Part shown: in pieces, positions 40,583 to 48,542 of the stretch
How the letters are laid out: each line of letters begins with the position of its first letter
Position numbering within the stretch: position 1 is the stretch's first letter
Assembly: GCA_900543795.1 (NCBI GenBank)
Contig: UQSH01000007.1
Span: 1 to 48,542, forward strand
Length of the DNA stretch: 48,542 bases
Origin: an uncultured Oscillospiraceae bacterium
Lineage (GTDB): Bacteria; Bacillota; Clostridia; Oscillospirales; Acutalibacteraceae
Reading direction: 5' to 3'
Position numbers and translations under genes: made by a program
Notes under the pieces: generated by a model
Told to the model about the DNA's origin: nothing
Database searches by the model: none
Seen by the model: the letters and a program-made list of their open reading frames with translations, nothing else

Positions 40583-41542
40583 TTAGTGCATAGAATTCAT
40601 AACATTTATAACAGTAGGTCCAAGAATAACAATGAAAAGTGCAGGGAAAATGAAAATCATTATCGGAAGCGACATTTTTACCGCCGCCTTATTTCCTCTT
40701 TCCTTTGCGGTTTCACGCCTTGTGTCTCGAAGCTGTTGAGACTGAACCTTCATAACATTATTAATCGGAATACCGAGCTGACTTGCCTGAACAACCGCAG
40801 AAACGAAGGTTTTAAGTTCAGGAATATCGGTGCAATCGGAAAGTGCGGAAAGCGCATCAACTCTTGAAACGCCCATTTGCATTTGCCTAAACACCGTCAT
40901 AAGCTCATCAATAAACGGTCCTTCCATTTTTTCAATAACTTTAAGAAGGGCATTATCAAAGCTGAGTCCGGCTCCGATACAAACTGCGAGCAAATCGAAA
41001 ACATCGGGAAGCTGATCTCTGATTTTCTGCTGATGAGATTTAACCATATTTTTAAGGAACAAATCAGGAGCCATAAAGGCAACAACAATTCCTATTATGA
41101 TGATCAGCATTGTGTTTATTAATTCCAAATTAAGAACGAAGGCAACACCGACAACAACAACAGAGAAAATGATTGCAAAGGCAACCTTGAAAAAGTTGAA
41201 ATTCTGATAGCTTGTGTGCATACCGCTCATACGGAGCAGTCTTTCGGTTTGCTGAATTTTTGCAACCTTTTTTTCGTTAATAACCTGATTGTTTTTCTCT
41301 TTTCTTTTATTTGTATATTGCTCAAATAATTTGGAAATCTTTTTAACCTTATCTTCAATAAATCTTGAATAAAAGGATTCTTCGAGCTCTGCGTGATCTG
41401 ATTTTATGTCATTTTCCTCAGAGGTTATTGACTTTATCATTCTGTGCTTTGCGTCGTCCGCATTACCTCTTTTACGCAAAACAATAGATGTCAATACAAA
41501 AATAAGGACGCTGACACTTATAACTAAAAAGTTTATTCTCAA
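40583..41542 (-). CDS. tadC: TadC, type II secretion F-domain membrane protein
   Basis: 319-aa inner-membrane platform protein of the Tad pilus. An N-terminal helix is followed by a charged cytoplasmic stretch, a pair of helices (about 125-165), and the T2SSF domain: LPDVFDLLAVCIGAGLSFDNALLKV, GPFIDELMTVFRQMQMGVSRVDAL, FVSAVVQASQLGIPINNVM, with C-terminal helix VKMSLPIMIFIFPALFIVILGP. I start it at TTG 41542, 8 bases after AAGGAG; a GTG nine bases earlier overlaps the ribosome site. Confidence 0.92.
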   Translation of the reverse strand: MRINFLVISVSVLIFVLTSIVLRKRGNADDAKHRMIKSITSEENDIKSDHAELEESFYSRFIEDKVKKISKLFEQYTNKRKEKNNQVINEKKVAKIQQTERLLRMSGMHTSYQNFNFFKVAFAIIFSVVVVGVAFVLNLELINTMLIIIIGIVVAFMAPDLFLKNMVKSHQQKIRDQLPDVFDLLAVCIGAGLSFDNALLKVIEKMEGPFIDELMTVFRQMQMGVSRVDALSALSDCTDIPELKTFVSAVVQASQLGIPINNVMKVQSQQLRDTRRETAKERGNKAAVKMSLPIMIFIFPALFIVILGPTVINVMNSMH

Positions 41543-41571
41543 AATTCTCACTCCTTTTCGGCAGGATGCTA

Positions 41572-42573
41572 TTAATATTTAATAGTTGTAATTTTCTTAA
41601 TAACTATAAGACCTATAATTTCAAGCATGATGCCGACAAGAATTGCGATTTTACCGCCGTTTGTTTCGAAAAGAGGATCCATATAGCCGGGGCTTGCAAC
41701 ATTAAGCATTATAACAATTGCAACCGGCATAAGTCCAACAACCATACCGCTCATACGGCCTGTTGCCGTTGCGGATTTAACCTCTTTTTTAAGCTGGGCT
41801 CTTTCCTTAATTGTATCTGAAATAGTTTCAAGAATTTCGGATAAATTACCGCCGGTTGTTCTTTGAACGGAAATTGCAACAGCGGCAATTTTGAAATCAT
41901 CACTTTGAACTCTTTTATAAACATTATCCAAAGCCTCATCAATTGAAAAGCCCATATTGATTTCCTTAACCGCACGGGCAAATTCATCGCTGACGGGAGG
42001 ATACATATCTCTTGCAATTGTTTCCATTGCCTGTTGGAAGGACAAGCCCGAACGCAAGCTGCTTGCCGCAATCATAAAAGCATCTGAAAGCTGATCCTCG
42101 AATGCTGAAATTCGCTTTTGCTTACGCACGCGAATAAAAATAATCGGACCTAATGCTCCTGCAAGAACCAAAACAATCGGCAGGGCAGGATTATTAATAA
42201 ACAACGACGAAAGAGCGGCAGGAACGAATGCAAGAACAATCCAAATTGTTGCAAATTCCTCTGCATTCATCATTATATTGGCAGAAAGAAGCTCCTCCAA
42301 TATAGCGTCTCCGATTTTAGACAAAAGACTTCTCTTTTGAACATATTCCGTTGTTTTCTTTTGCCTGTCGTTTAGCCAACCGAGTCTCATTCCCTTTTTC
42401 TTCTTTTGAAGAACAACCTCGGAGCCGATAGTTGAGCCAACAATATTTTTAACACGCTTTTCAGCGCTTCTTTGATTTCTGGTTGCTTGCTTAACGATCA
42501 TATAAACGATAATACCCGCAAGTAATCCGTATATCAAAGCAATCAAAATCATTTTAATTTGTAAACCAGTCAT
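41572..42573 (-). CDS. tadB: TadB, type II secretion F-domain membrane protein
   Basis: 333-aa partner of TadC. N-terminal helix, then a second pair of helices (about 108-148), and the F domain LSDAFMIAASSLRSGLSFQQAMETIARD, followed by AVAISVQRTTGGNLSEILETISDTIKERAQLKKEVKSATATGRMSG and two C-terminal helices. Its start overlaps the CpaF gene by 20 bases (42554-42573), so translation is coupled. An ATG at 42552 (MILIALIYG) just beyond the overlap is an alternative start. Confidence 0.93.
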   Translation of the reverse strand: MTGLQIKMILIALIYGLLAGIIVYMIVKQATRNQRSAEKRVKNIVGSTIGSEVVLQKKKKGMRLGWLNDRQKKTTEYVQKRSLLSKIGDAILEELLSANIMMNAEEFATIWIVLAFVPAALSSLFINNPALPIVLVLAGALGPIIFIRVRKQKRISAFEDQLSDAFMIAASSLRSGLSFQQAMETIARDMYPPVSDEFARAVKEINMGFSIDEALDNVYKRVQSDDFKIAAVAISVQRTTGGNLSEILETISDTIKERAQLKKEVKSATATGRMSGMVVGLMPVAIVIMLNVASPGYMDPLFETNGGKIAILVGIMLEIIGLIVIKKITTIKY

Positions 42574-43915
42574 TACTAATCATAACTCCGTTTTCTTTGA
42601 TTTTTTCAAACGATTTCGGAATGATACCCGTTGCAACAAATTCTCCCTTGAATTTTCCGTCTAAATCAAGGTCGCCGTTTGTTTCATAGCGGTAAATATC
42701 CTGTAACTGAACAACATCGCCCTCCATACCCGTTATTTCGGTTATGGAAACGATTTTTCTTGTGCCGTCTCGCAATCTTGACTGCTGAACGATAAGGTCA
42801 ACCGCAGAAGAAATTTGATCTCTGATTGCCTTTGACGGCAATTCAACGCCGCCCATCATAACCATGGTTTCAAGTCTTGAAATAGCATCTCTCGGAGAGT
42901 TTGCGTGGGTTGTGGTCAATGAACCGTCATGACCGGTGTTCATCGCTTGAAGCATATCAAGGGTTTCCTTTGAACGAACCTCTCCGACGATGATTCGATC
43001 GGGTCTCATACGAAGTGCGTTAACAACCAAATCTCGAATACTGATTTGGCCCTTGCCCTCCATATTTGCCGGTCTGCTTTCAAGAGAAACAACATGCTCC
43101 TGATGAAGACGAAGCTCGGCGGAGTCTTCTATGGTAACGATACGCTCATCACTCGGAATGTATGACGAAAGCACATTCAAAAGCGTTGTTTTACCTGAAC
43201 CTGTTCCTCCCGAAACGATAATATTAAGCTTGCCCTTTACACACGCTTCAAGAAAATGAAGCATTTTAGGTGAAATTGAACCCCATTCAACAAGCTGCTT
43301 TGATGTTATCGGGTTTTTTCCGAACTTACGGATTGTAAGCACGGGGCCGACAAGAGAAAGAGGAGGAATGATAACATTAACACGAGAGCCATCGGGAAGA
43401 CGGGCGTCTGCCATAGGGCTTGCTTCATCAACATGACGGCCAACGGCGTTAACGATTCTGTCGATCGTATTCATAAGATGCTGATCGTCTCGGAATTTGA
43501 CATCGGTTAAAACAAGCTTACCTTTACGCTCAACGAAAACCTGATCAGGACCGTTTACCATAATTTCACTGTAATCATCGCTGTCAACAAGCTTTTGAAT
43601 CGGACCGTAGCCCATAATATCGTTAAAAAGCTCCTCGGCAAGCAACGCTCTGTCGGGCCTTGAAACATTATAGCCGTCTTTTCCAACCTCTTCCAAAAGG
43701 AACGTTTTCATCTGTTCCCCGTTTATATTTTCGAAAAGACCAGGCTTATTGAAGTTTTCAATAACTGCGGAATGTATTCTCTTTTTTACATCTGAATATT
43801 TTTCGTCAAGACTATCTGCTGTTGCCTTCGGCTTTACCTCAGTTTTAGTCTCATTTTGAAGCGAAGCAGTGTTATTCTGCTGTCCGTTTTGCTCCATTCT
43901 TGACAAAAGTCCCAT
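42554..43915 (-). CDS. cpaF: TadA/CpaF pilus assembly ATPase
   Basis: 453-aa secretion ATPase that powers Flp pilus assembly. Signatures: LFNDIMGYGPIQKLVDSDDYSEIMVNG, the Walker A ISGGTGSGKTTLL (given as IIVSGGTGSGKT, about residues 230-242), the Asp box VTIEDSAELRL, RPDRIIVGEVRSKETLDMLQAMNTGHDGSLTTTHANS (Walker B and His box). N-terminal 60 residues are low complexity (Gln/Asn-rich). Follows tadZ by 39 bases in the operon. Confidence 0.95.
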   Translation of the reverse strand: MGLLSRMEQNGQQNNTASLQNETKTEVKPKATADSLDEKYSDVKKRIHSAVIENFNKPGLFENINGEQMKTFLLEEVGKDGYNVSRPDRALLAEELFNDIMGYGPIQKLVDSDDYSEIMVNGPDQVFVERKGKLVLTDVKFRDDQHLMNTIDRIVNAVGRHVDEASPMADARLPDGSRVNVIIPPLSLVGPVLTIRKFGKNPITSKQLVEWGSISPKMLHFLEACVKGKLNIIVSGGTGSGKTTLLNVLSSYIPSDERIVTIEDSAELRLHQEHVVSLESRPANMEGKGQISIRDLVVNALRMRPDRIIVGEVRSKETLDMLQAMNTGHDGSLTTTHANSPRDAISRLETMVMMGGVELPSKAIRDQISSAVDLIVQQSRLRDGTRKIVSITEITGMEGDVVQLQDIYRYETNGDLDLDGKFKGEFVATGIIPKSFEKIKENGVMISNDWFTN

Positions 43916-43954
43916 TAAAAATACCTCTGAAAATTATTTGCCTGATTTCGAAAA

Positions 43955-45100
43955 TTAAATGTTGTCTTTATCGGCAACAATCTGATCAACATATTTATTG
44001 TAATCCTTTGCGATTGCAGAACGCGGAGAATTTAAAACAACAGGATTTCCGCTGTTCATAGCGTTATCGCTGATATTTCTGTCGGAGGTGATTGTTGCGT
44101 AAGCCTTTCTGAGCATAAGATTTTCAAAATCCTTGATTTTGATTAAGCTTGACCTGTTCTTTGTGATAACAAGCTTTGCTTTATCGGCAACTCTTAAAGT
44201 GTCAAGAACATTCATAACCGCCTTTGTGCCTTTCAGGCAGGGAACATTGAGATTTGTGATAACCTGAATTTCATCGCAGTTTTCAAGAGCAACAAGCGTT
44301 GTTTCTGCAAAATTTGTTCCCATATCAATAAGAATATACTCAAAATAGGGGCGAACATTTTCTATTATTTTACGGGTGTGTTCGGGTGTTATGTAGTCTG
44401 CATATTCAGGAGTTTTGGGAGGGCAAAGAATTGAAAAGCCCGTTGAATGAGTTGCTGCTGCCGCATTAACCTTTTCAATTGAGATACCCTCCGGGTCTCT
44501 TGCAAGCTCAACAATTGTATCCTTTGATTCAACATCAAGAAAAAGGTTTGAATCGCCGTATTGAAGGTCGAAATCAAGAAGAATAACCTTTTTTCCTCTT
44601 GAAGCAAGAGCCGCCGCAACATTAGCTACAATTGAGGTTGTGCCCACGCCGCCCTTAACGCCGTAAAATGCAATAACCTTTGCACGAACTCTTTTTTCGA
44701 TTTTGAGCTGGCCCATAAGCCTTTGCTCAATTTCATTAACCTCGCCCAAGGCGGCGGTAAACTCCTCTGCATCAACAGAGAAATCAAACACCTGACGGAT
44801 ACCGCGCTTTGCCGCTTCATTAACAAGCGAAATGCTGACCTTATCCGTCATAATAACTACTGCCGTTCCTGAATTTTGGAACTGAACACTTTGAATAAAG
44901 CTGAAAAAATCTTCGTCAATATCAGAGCTGTCAAGCGCACAAACAATAACATCGGGGAAATATCCTTCGATTTTAAGCTTTGACTCCTCTTTGAAATCGG
45001 AATATCCGACTATTGCAACATCCTCGTTAACGATTTTGTTTTTAACCTTAACTCTGTACTGAACCTCTTCTGCAAGAATTACAACATTAACTTTTTCCAT
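43955..45100 (-). CDS. tadZ: TadZ/CpaE-like ATPase for pilus placement
   Basis: 381 aa. An atypical receiver-like domain (about 1-125) is followed by a ParA/MinD ATPase with deviant Walker A KGGVGTTS (about residue 146), ILLDFDLQYGDSNLF (Walker A'/switch I) and ILIDMGTNF (Walker B). TadZ proteins locate the Tad machine in the cell. The receiver-like domain has DSSDIDEDF but no clean phospho-acceptor context, so it is probably not phosphorylated. Ribosome site GAGGA. Confidence 0.9.
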   Translation of the reverse strand: MEKVNVVILAEEVQYRVKVKNKIVNEDVAIVGYSDFKEESKLKIEGYFPDVIVCALDSSDIDEDFFSFIQSVQFQNSGTAVVIMTDKVSISLVNEAAKRGIRQVFDFSVDAEEFTAALGEVNEIEQRLMGQLKIEKRVRAKVIAFYGVKGGVGTTSIVANVAAALASRGKKVILLDFDLQYGDSNLFLDVESKDTIVELARDPEGISIEKVNAAAATHSTGFSILCPPKTPEYADYITPEHTRKIIENVRPYFEYILIDMGTNFAETTLVALENCDEIQVITNLNVPCLKGTKAVMNVLDTLRVADKAKLVITKNRSSLIKIKDFENLMLRKAYATITSDRNISDNAMNSGNPVVLNSPRSAIAKDYNKYVDQIVADKDNI

Positions 45101-45140
45101 AAATTAATCCTCTTTCGTAAATGGTCTTAAAATCTTTGCT

Positions 45141-45824
45141 TTATTCAGCCTTATCCAAAACGGAGCCGGAAACACGAGGTTTAAGAACGAGCTTATAGCT
45201 GTTTGAACCCTTTTCGATTTCCATAAGCTGAACTGCCTGCTCTTCGGTTACTATAAGAGTAAGAGTTGAATATTCGGTAATTTTTGTTCCGTCTGTTTCT
45301 GCTGTTTCGTTTGCCGCATAGCTTGAAACCTTCAAAACCTCAAGATTGCTAAGCGGAACTGAAACGGAATTGCCGGAATAAACATAGACATCAACCTTAT
45401 CGCCGACAGCGATATAACCGTCTGCCGAGTTAACGCCTGCCGCCGCAATCGGATAAGCTACATATCCTGTTGGAAGAGTGAGCGAAAGCGTTGCATCGTC
45501 GCTTTCGGATGTTATGAGCTTATTTTTCGTTAATTGCTCATCGGGATAGATTGCTTGCCTTGTTACCGTATTCAAGGCCTCGTTACTGTCTGTAATTGCT
45601 TCGGGAAGAACATAGGAGGAAACAACCTCTTTAACCTCGAAATACTGGCTGAAATTATCAATGGTTATTGTTGTGTTTTGAGGAACGGCAGCAATTGCCG
45701 TTACAACCGAAACCTTTTCAGCGTCAAGATAACTGCTCTTTTCAGAAATCTCATTTGCAAACAGGAAGGTTGCAAAGCCTGCAATCAAGGCACAAACAAC
45801 CGCAATCAAATAAACCTTTTTCAT
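45141..45824 (-). CDS. cpaB: CpaB/RcpC-like pilus assembly protein
   Basis: 227 aa: an N-terminal signal-anchor (MKKVYLIAVVCALIAGFATFL in segments, about residues 3-23), then a SAF/AFP-like domain (about 40-110: VVTAIAAVPQNTTITIDNFSQYFEVKEV, with the AIYPDEQLTKNKL segment), and a C-terminal RcpC-type beta domain (GDKVDVYVYSGN, TLIVTEEQAVQLMEIEKGS). In Gram-negatives it contacts the secretin; here no secretin exists, so it probably guides the pilus through the cell wall. Confidence 0.88.
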   Translation of the reverse strand: MKKVYLIAVVCALIAGFATFLFANEISEKSSYLDAEKVSVVTAIAAVPQNTTITIDNFSQYFEVKEVVSSYVLPEAITDSNEALNTVTRQAIYPDEQLTKNKLITSESDDATLSLTLPTGYVAYPIAAAGVNSADGYIAVGDKVDVYVYSGNSVSVPLSNLEVLKVSSYAANETAETDGTKITEYSTLTLIVTEEQAVQLMEIEKGSNSYKLVLKPRVSGSVLDKAE

Positions 45825-45920
45825 ATTGGACCTCTTTTTTCTTTAGTTTTTTTATATTTAAAATATAAATAATAAGTAACAAATACTTATTATTTTTATT
45901 TTCTATGTAAAATGGGCAGA

Positions 45921-46412
45921 CTAAGGCTCTGTAACCTCCTGAACCGTTCCTGCCTCTACCTTAAATGTTGAGGAAGAGGAAACAACTCTTGTGTCGCCCT
46001 GGCAAATTGCGTGCAAGACAAAAGTGAGCACCGGCATATCAATTCTGACGGTAACTCTGACCATTTTGGCATTCACGCCGTTTGAATTTTCAATTTGATT
46101 TCCGCTTGCATCAAGATATGCAACGGTTATTCCGTCAGTCTCGCGGATTGTTTCGGGGTTATAAATATTGGCATTTATAATCTCCTCGGCAAAATCATAA
46201 ACATCGTCATACGGCGTGTTTGCACATTGAACGCAAATTGCACGCGCGGCCTCACGAGAAGTATTGTCAACATTAAGCTGATTATAAAAAAGCCATCCGA
46301 AATCTATAATTCCGCAAAGAATCAACAGGAGCAAGGGCAACGCTATGGCGAACTCAACCATTGCCTGCCCTTCTTCGCTTTTTATCCTATTTTTAACAGA
46401 TTTTTTCAGCAT
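45921..46412 (-). CDS. tadE: TadE-like minor pseudopilin
   Basis: 163 aa. Prepilin-type leader ending in EEG (13-15), then QAMVEF with Glu at +5 of the predicted cleavage after Gly15, a hydrophobic helix (about 18-42), and an external domain. Normal TadE size. Start ATG 46412 lies 7 bases after AGGTG; an in-frame ATG at 46463 is inside the terminator hairpin and has no ribosome site. Separated from the pilin gene by an attenuator. Confidence 0.92.
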   Translation of the reverse strand: MLKKSVKNRIKSEEGQAMVEFAIALPLLLLILCGIIDFGWLFYNQLNVDNTSREAARAICVQCANTPYDDVYDFAEEIINANIYNPETIRETDGITVAYLDASGNQIENSNGVNAKMVRVTVRIDMPVLTFVLHAICQGDTRVVSSSSTFKVEAGTVQEVTEP

Positions 46413-46427
46413 AGCATTACACCTATG

Positions 46428-46458
46428 AAAAGACGGCACAGGAAAGCCCCGTGCCGTC
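46428..46458 (-). terminator. Attenuator between flp and tadE
   Basis: Arms gacggcac (46432-46439) / gtgccgtc (46451-46458) form an 8-bp GC-rich stem. On the minus strand it runs into CTTTTC and then directly into the tadE ribosome site. Partial termination here would make pilin mRNA exceed the assembly-gene mRNA. Confidence 0.75.
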
Positions 46459-46610
46459 TGCATTATGACAAATTATTATCTTATTTTACAAACATAAATG
46501 CTTTTGGAATAAAACTCTAAATTGTCTGCTTCGCTTTTGAAGCTTTTGCAAATTCAATAAGACTTAAACAAGATTTTTCAATCCTGATTGAAGCAATAAT
46601 AGTTAAACTA

Positions 46611-46781
46611 TTAAGCAACGTTATCAAGAGCCTTATTTGTTTTGTCAAACAGATTAGCGATCTTGTCTTTCATAGCTACAAGAATGATAATTGCTGCTAC
46701 TGCAATACAACCGATGATGATTGCATACTCAACCATTCCCTGTCCGTCTTCATCCTTTAAAAAAGACATAAGCTTTTTCAT
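46611..46781 (-). CDS. flp: Flp major pilin
   Basis: 56-aa Flp-type prepilin. Leader MKKLMSFLKDEDG (13 residues), predicted cleavage after Gly13 leaving QGMVEYAIII with the Flp-specific Glu-Tyr pair at +5/+6, followed by a hydrophobic helix (to about residue 36) and a short amphipathic tail AMKDKIANLFDKTNKAL. Ribosome site AAGGAGG is 8 bases before ATG, the strongest in the locus. Located between the prepilin peptidase gene and tadE, as is typical. Between 46464 and 46610 I see small inverted repeats but no gene. Confidence 0.94.
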   Translation of the reverse strand: MKKLMSFLKDEDGQGMVEYAIIIGCIAVAAIIILVAMKDKIANLFDKTNKALDNVA

Positions 46782-46810
46782 GATATTTTCCTCCTTATAA
46801 GATTTAATCC

Positions 46811-46830
46811 ATTCGGCTTCTCAACCGAAT
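46811..46830 (-). promoter_or_regulatory. Hairpin in the flp leader
   Basis: Inverted repeat attcgg (46811-46816) / ccgaat (46825-46830) about 30 bases before the flp ATG. No T-run follows. It may be a processing or stabilising stem for pilin mRNA. Confidence 0.4.
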
Positions 46831-46878
46831 TTCATCCTAAAACAACAATATGATATTCTTAATTGCGGTTATTCCGAA

Positions 46879-47592
46879 TTAAAGAATTGTAATGTTGTTT
46901 GATAATATCGGAAATAACAAGGATATAATTGAGCCAACACAAAGGGCCGGACCCATCGGAGCAAACGATTTCAAATTTCCCTTTTTCGTTACAAGCAAAA
47001 TTACGAGATAAACAAGCATTATCAATGCCATAATTATCATTGCCTGAAGATAACCGACAACGCCGAGCGAAAAGCCGATAACGGCACTGAGCTTAATATC
47101 TCCTGCGCCGATATATCTTCCGAGCTTCTGCGGAAGACTGAAAAGAACAAATCCGCAGACAATTCCGACAACCGCAAGGATTAGATTTTGCTTTATGCTT
47201 CCCTCATAAATGAGTGGCTCTGCAATGAATTTTGCAAGAGATACAATCAGCATTGTTAAAAGCAATTCATTCGGAATTCTTCTTATTGCCAAATCGATAA
47301 AGACTATATTTATCGAGCAACTGATAAAAATAATTGAATAAATCAGCGAAGCTATATTATCGCTGAACAGGAAATAAGATGCGGTATAGAGCCCTGCAAA
47401 TGCTATTTCCCAAACGGGAAGCACCCATTTTTTATTGAGCAGCTGAGGGATATAATCATCTGCAAGAGAAGGAATTTTTTCTATTCTGACTTTAATCTGT
47501 CTTTTAGCAAGTATGTAAAACAGAAAACCGATTACCAAGCCAAGGGCAACAAACAAAACAATTATTGGAAAAGAAACTGACGCCGAAGGCAT
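46879..47592 (-). CDS. tadV: Prepilin peptidase (TadV/CpaA type, A24)
   Basis: 237-aa membrane aspartic protease that should cleave Flp and TadE. Catalytic Asp100 lies in FIDLAIRRIPNEL and Asp165 in the GAGD motif (GRYIGAGDIKL). About seven hydrophobic segments. It has no zinc-binding methylase motif. Start is ATG 47592, 6 bases after AAGGAG; an upstream in-frame TTG lies before that site. First gene of the Tad locus, transcribed from 47656-47684. Confidence 0.92.
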   Translation of the reverse strand: MPSASVSFPIIVLFVALGLVIGFLFYILAKRQIKVRIEKIPSLADDYIPQLLNKKWVLPVWEIAFAGLYTASYFLFSDNIASLIYSIIFISCSINIVFIDLAIRRIPNELLLTMLIVSLAKFIAEPLIYEGSIKQNLILAVVGIVCGFVLFSLPQKLGRYIGAGDIKLSAVIGFSLGVVGYLQAMIIMALIMLVYLVILLVTKKGNLKSFAPMGPALCVGSIISLLFPILSNNITIL

Positions 47593-47655
47593 TGATAACT
47601 CCTTATCTGACAAACCGCTTGACTAAACGGCTATACTGTAAATTACTGTAATAAC

Positions 47656-47684
47656 AATATACCACCGCAAGAAGTTATTTTCAA
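47656..47684 (-). promoter_or_regulatory. Promoter of the Tad locus
   Basis: Minus strand: TTGAAA (complement of 47679-47684), 17-bp spacer, TATATT (complement of 47656-47661), with a leader of about 55 bases to the prepilin peptidase ATG. Confidence 0.72.
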
Positions 47685-47770
47685 TTGATTAATATAACAA
47701 ATTTTGACACGCTGACTTGTGCAAAATTAACAAAATGTTAAAAAAATTATAAATAAATATATAAATTTTA

Positions 47771-47799
47771 TTGTTTCCGCTACATTATAATGATATAAT
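47771..47799 (+). promoter_or_regulatory. Promoter of the right-edge membrane protein
   Basis: TTGTTT (47771-47776), 17-bp spacer, TATAAT (47794-47799). A second TATAAT (47850-47855) is too close to the start codon to be useful. Confidence 0.6.
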
Positions 47800-47867
47800 T
47801 TTCGTGTGTGCGATATTAAATATTTTAATTGCATAACATTATATTAAAATATAATGGTAAAGGCACG

Positions 47868-48542
47868 GTGGTTAACATAGAAAACAAAAGAATTAATATA
47901 AACAACGCACCGCGCTGGTTTAAGGCGCTGATGCTTCTTTCGGTTTTCATCGGTGCCGTCCTTATAAAAACGGAAATTGACGCTGATATGTATTTTTTGC
48001 TTCCGACGGGCAAATACATATTGGAAAACGGATTTCCCGTTAAGGATTTTTTGAGCATGCACTCTTCTATGGATATAATAGTTCAGCAATGGCTGAGTGA
48101 TATTATCTTTTATGGAATATATAAAATCTTCGGAGAAGCGGGATTGATTGCTCTTGTTTTTATTTGCTTTGCAGCCTATTCCGTTTTGATTTTTAAGCTA
48201 TGCAGGCTTATAAGCTCAAATTTCTTTATATCGGTTATTGCCGTATTTATTTCAAATTTTTATGTTGCAAATCTTTTTATGCAAACAAGACCGCAAATAT
48301 TTACTTATATTATAATTATATGCGAGCTTCTTGCTTTGGAATACTATATCAAAACAAAAAAAGCGGCTTATCTTGCCGTTCTTCCCGTTTTGTCTGTTTT
48401 ACTTGTTAATCTTCACTGCTCAATGTGGCTTATGCTGCTTGTTTTTATGCTTCCGTATATTGCTCAGGCAATTCCGATTAAAATCGGAAAAATAAAGCAG
48501 GAGCCCTGCTGCAAATTATGGGCGCTGCTTATTACGGCAGGG
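47868..48542 (+). CDS. Polytopic membrane protein, cut by the window edge
   Basis: Open frame of 225 codons with no stop before the edge. GTG 47868 follows AAAGG; a TTG at 47829 is the only other upstream in-frame start. A basic N-terminus and a helix (about 18-36) are followed by KTEIDADMYFLLPTGKYILENGFP, DFLSMHSSMDIIVQQWLSDI and at least four more helices. An acidic first loop after helix 1, with further helices, resembles GT-C-type membrane glycosyltransferases. That is a weak guess; the C-terminal part is outside the window. Confidence 0.75.
   Translation, partial: MVNIENKRININNAPRWFKALMLLSVFIGAVLIKTEIDADMYFLLPTGKYILENGFPVKDFLSMHSSMDIIVQQWLSDIIFYGIYKIFGEAGLIALVFICFAAYSVLIFKLCRLISSNFFISVIAVFISNFYVANLFMQTRPQIFTYIIIICELLALEYYIKTKKAAYLAVLPVLSVLLVNLHCSMWLMLLVFMLPYIAQAIPIKIGKIKQEPCCKLWALLITAG

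Noticed and set aside
46413..46463. Longer TadE start
   Set aside because: Overlaps the terminator hairpin; the prepilin leader has the right length from ATG 46412.
1..48542. CRISPR array, tRNA, rRNA or prophage
   Set aside because: No regularly spaced direct repeats, no cloverleaf-like or rRNA-like stretches, and no phage structural genes recognised by eye.

Overview
The window looks like chromosomal DNA of a low-to-mid G+C Gram-positive anaerobe of the class Clostridia (Bacillota), most like gut Oscillospiraceae/Ruminococcaceae. The evidence is AT-rich intergenic DNA, strong GGAGG-type ribosome sites, textbook sigma-A promoters (TTGACA-17-TATAAT), many intrinsic terminators, ECF-type BioY, BspA-type leucine-rich repeats, and a Tad pilus locus with no outer-membrane secretin. 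I saw no rRNA, tRNA, CRISPR array or prophage. No gene-free stretch exceeds 300 bases.

Left part (1-9.4 kb): a minus-strand group for arabinoside use (SDR dehydrogenase, GPH sugar symporter, GH51 arabinofuranosidase, PHP-type phosphoesterase) and a lone biotin transporter BioY. A divergent histidine kinase/response regulator pair follows. A complete 1404-bp ISL3-family element (24-bp terminal repeats, perfect 8-bp target duplication) sits exactly on the last codon of the response regulator. It replaces the native stop and adds seven residues.

Middle (9.4-31 kb), metabolism: a three-gene ABC importer of the TrpX type follows a DAHP synthase, an HMGL-like aldolase and serC-serA. Next is an unrecognised three-gene operon encoding a sortase-fold protein that has lost its catalytic residues. 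Then come DUF1934-argS-radical SAM, a PHP/CehA pair divergent from a PI-PLC-like enzyme (the two promoters share one palindromic -35 box), a PqqD-like protein, an IscU-like/GGGtGRT pair, and an FAD oxidoreductase.

Right part (30.4-47.6 kb): one minus-strand Tad (tight adherence) pilus locus read from a promoter at 47.66-47.68 kb: prepilin peptidase, Flp pilin (56 aa), TadE, CpaB, TadZ, TadA/CpaF, TadB, TadC, a DUF192 protein, a DivIVA-like coiled-coil protein, a giant 2712-aa TadG-like protein and a membrane-anchored accessory protein. The giant protein has a pilin-like/TadG N-terminus, two zinc-ribbon-like cysteine clusters, a BspA-type LRR block and about 1700 residues of short repeats that look like a beta-solenoid. 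It is the most unusual object here and may be a pilus-linked giant surface adhesin. A divergent polytopic membrane protein runs off the right edge.
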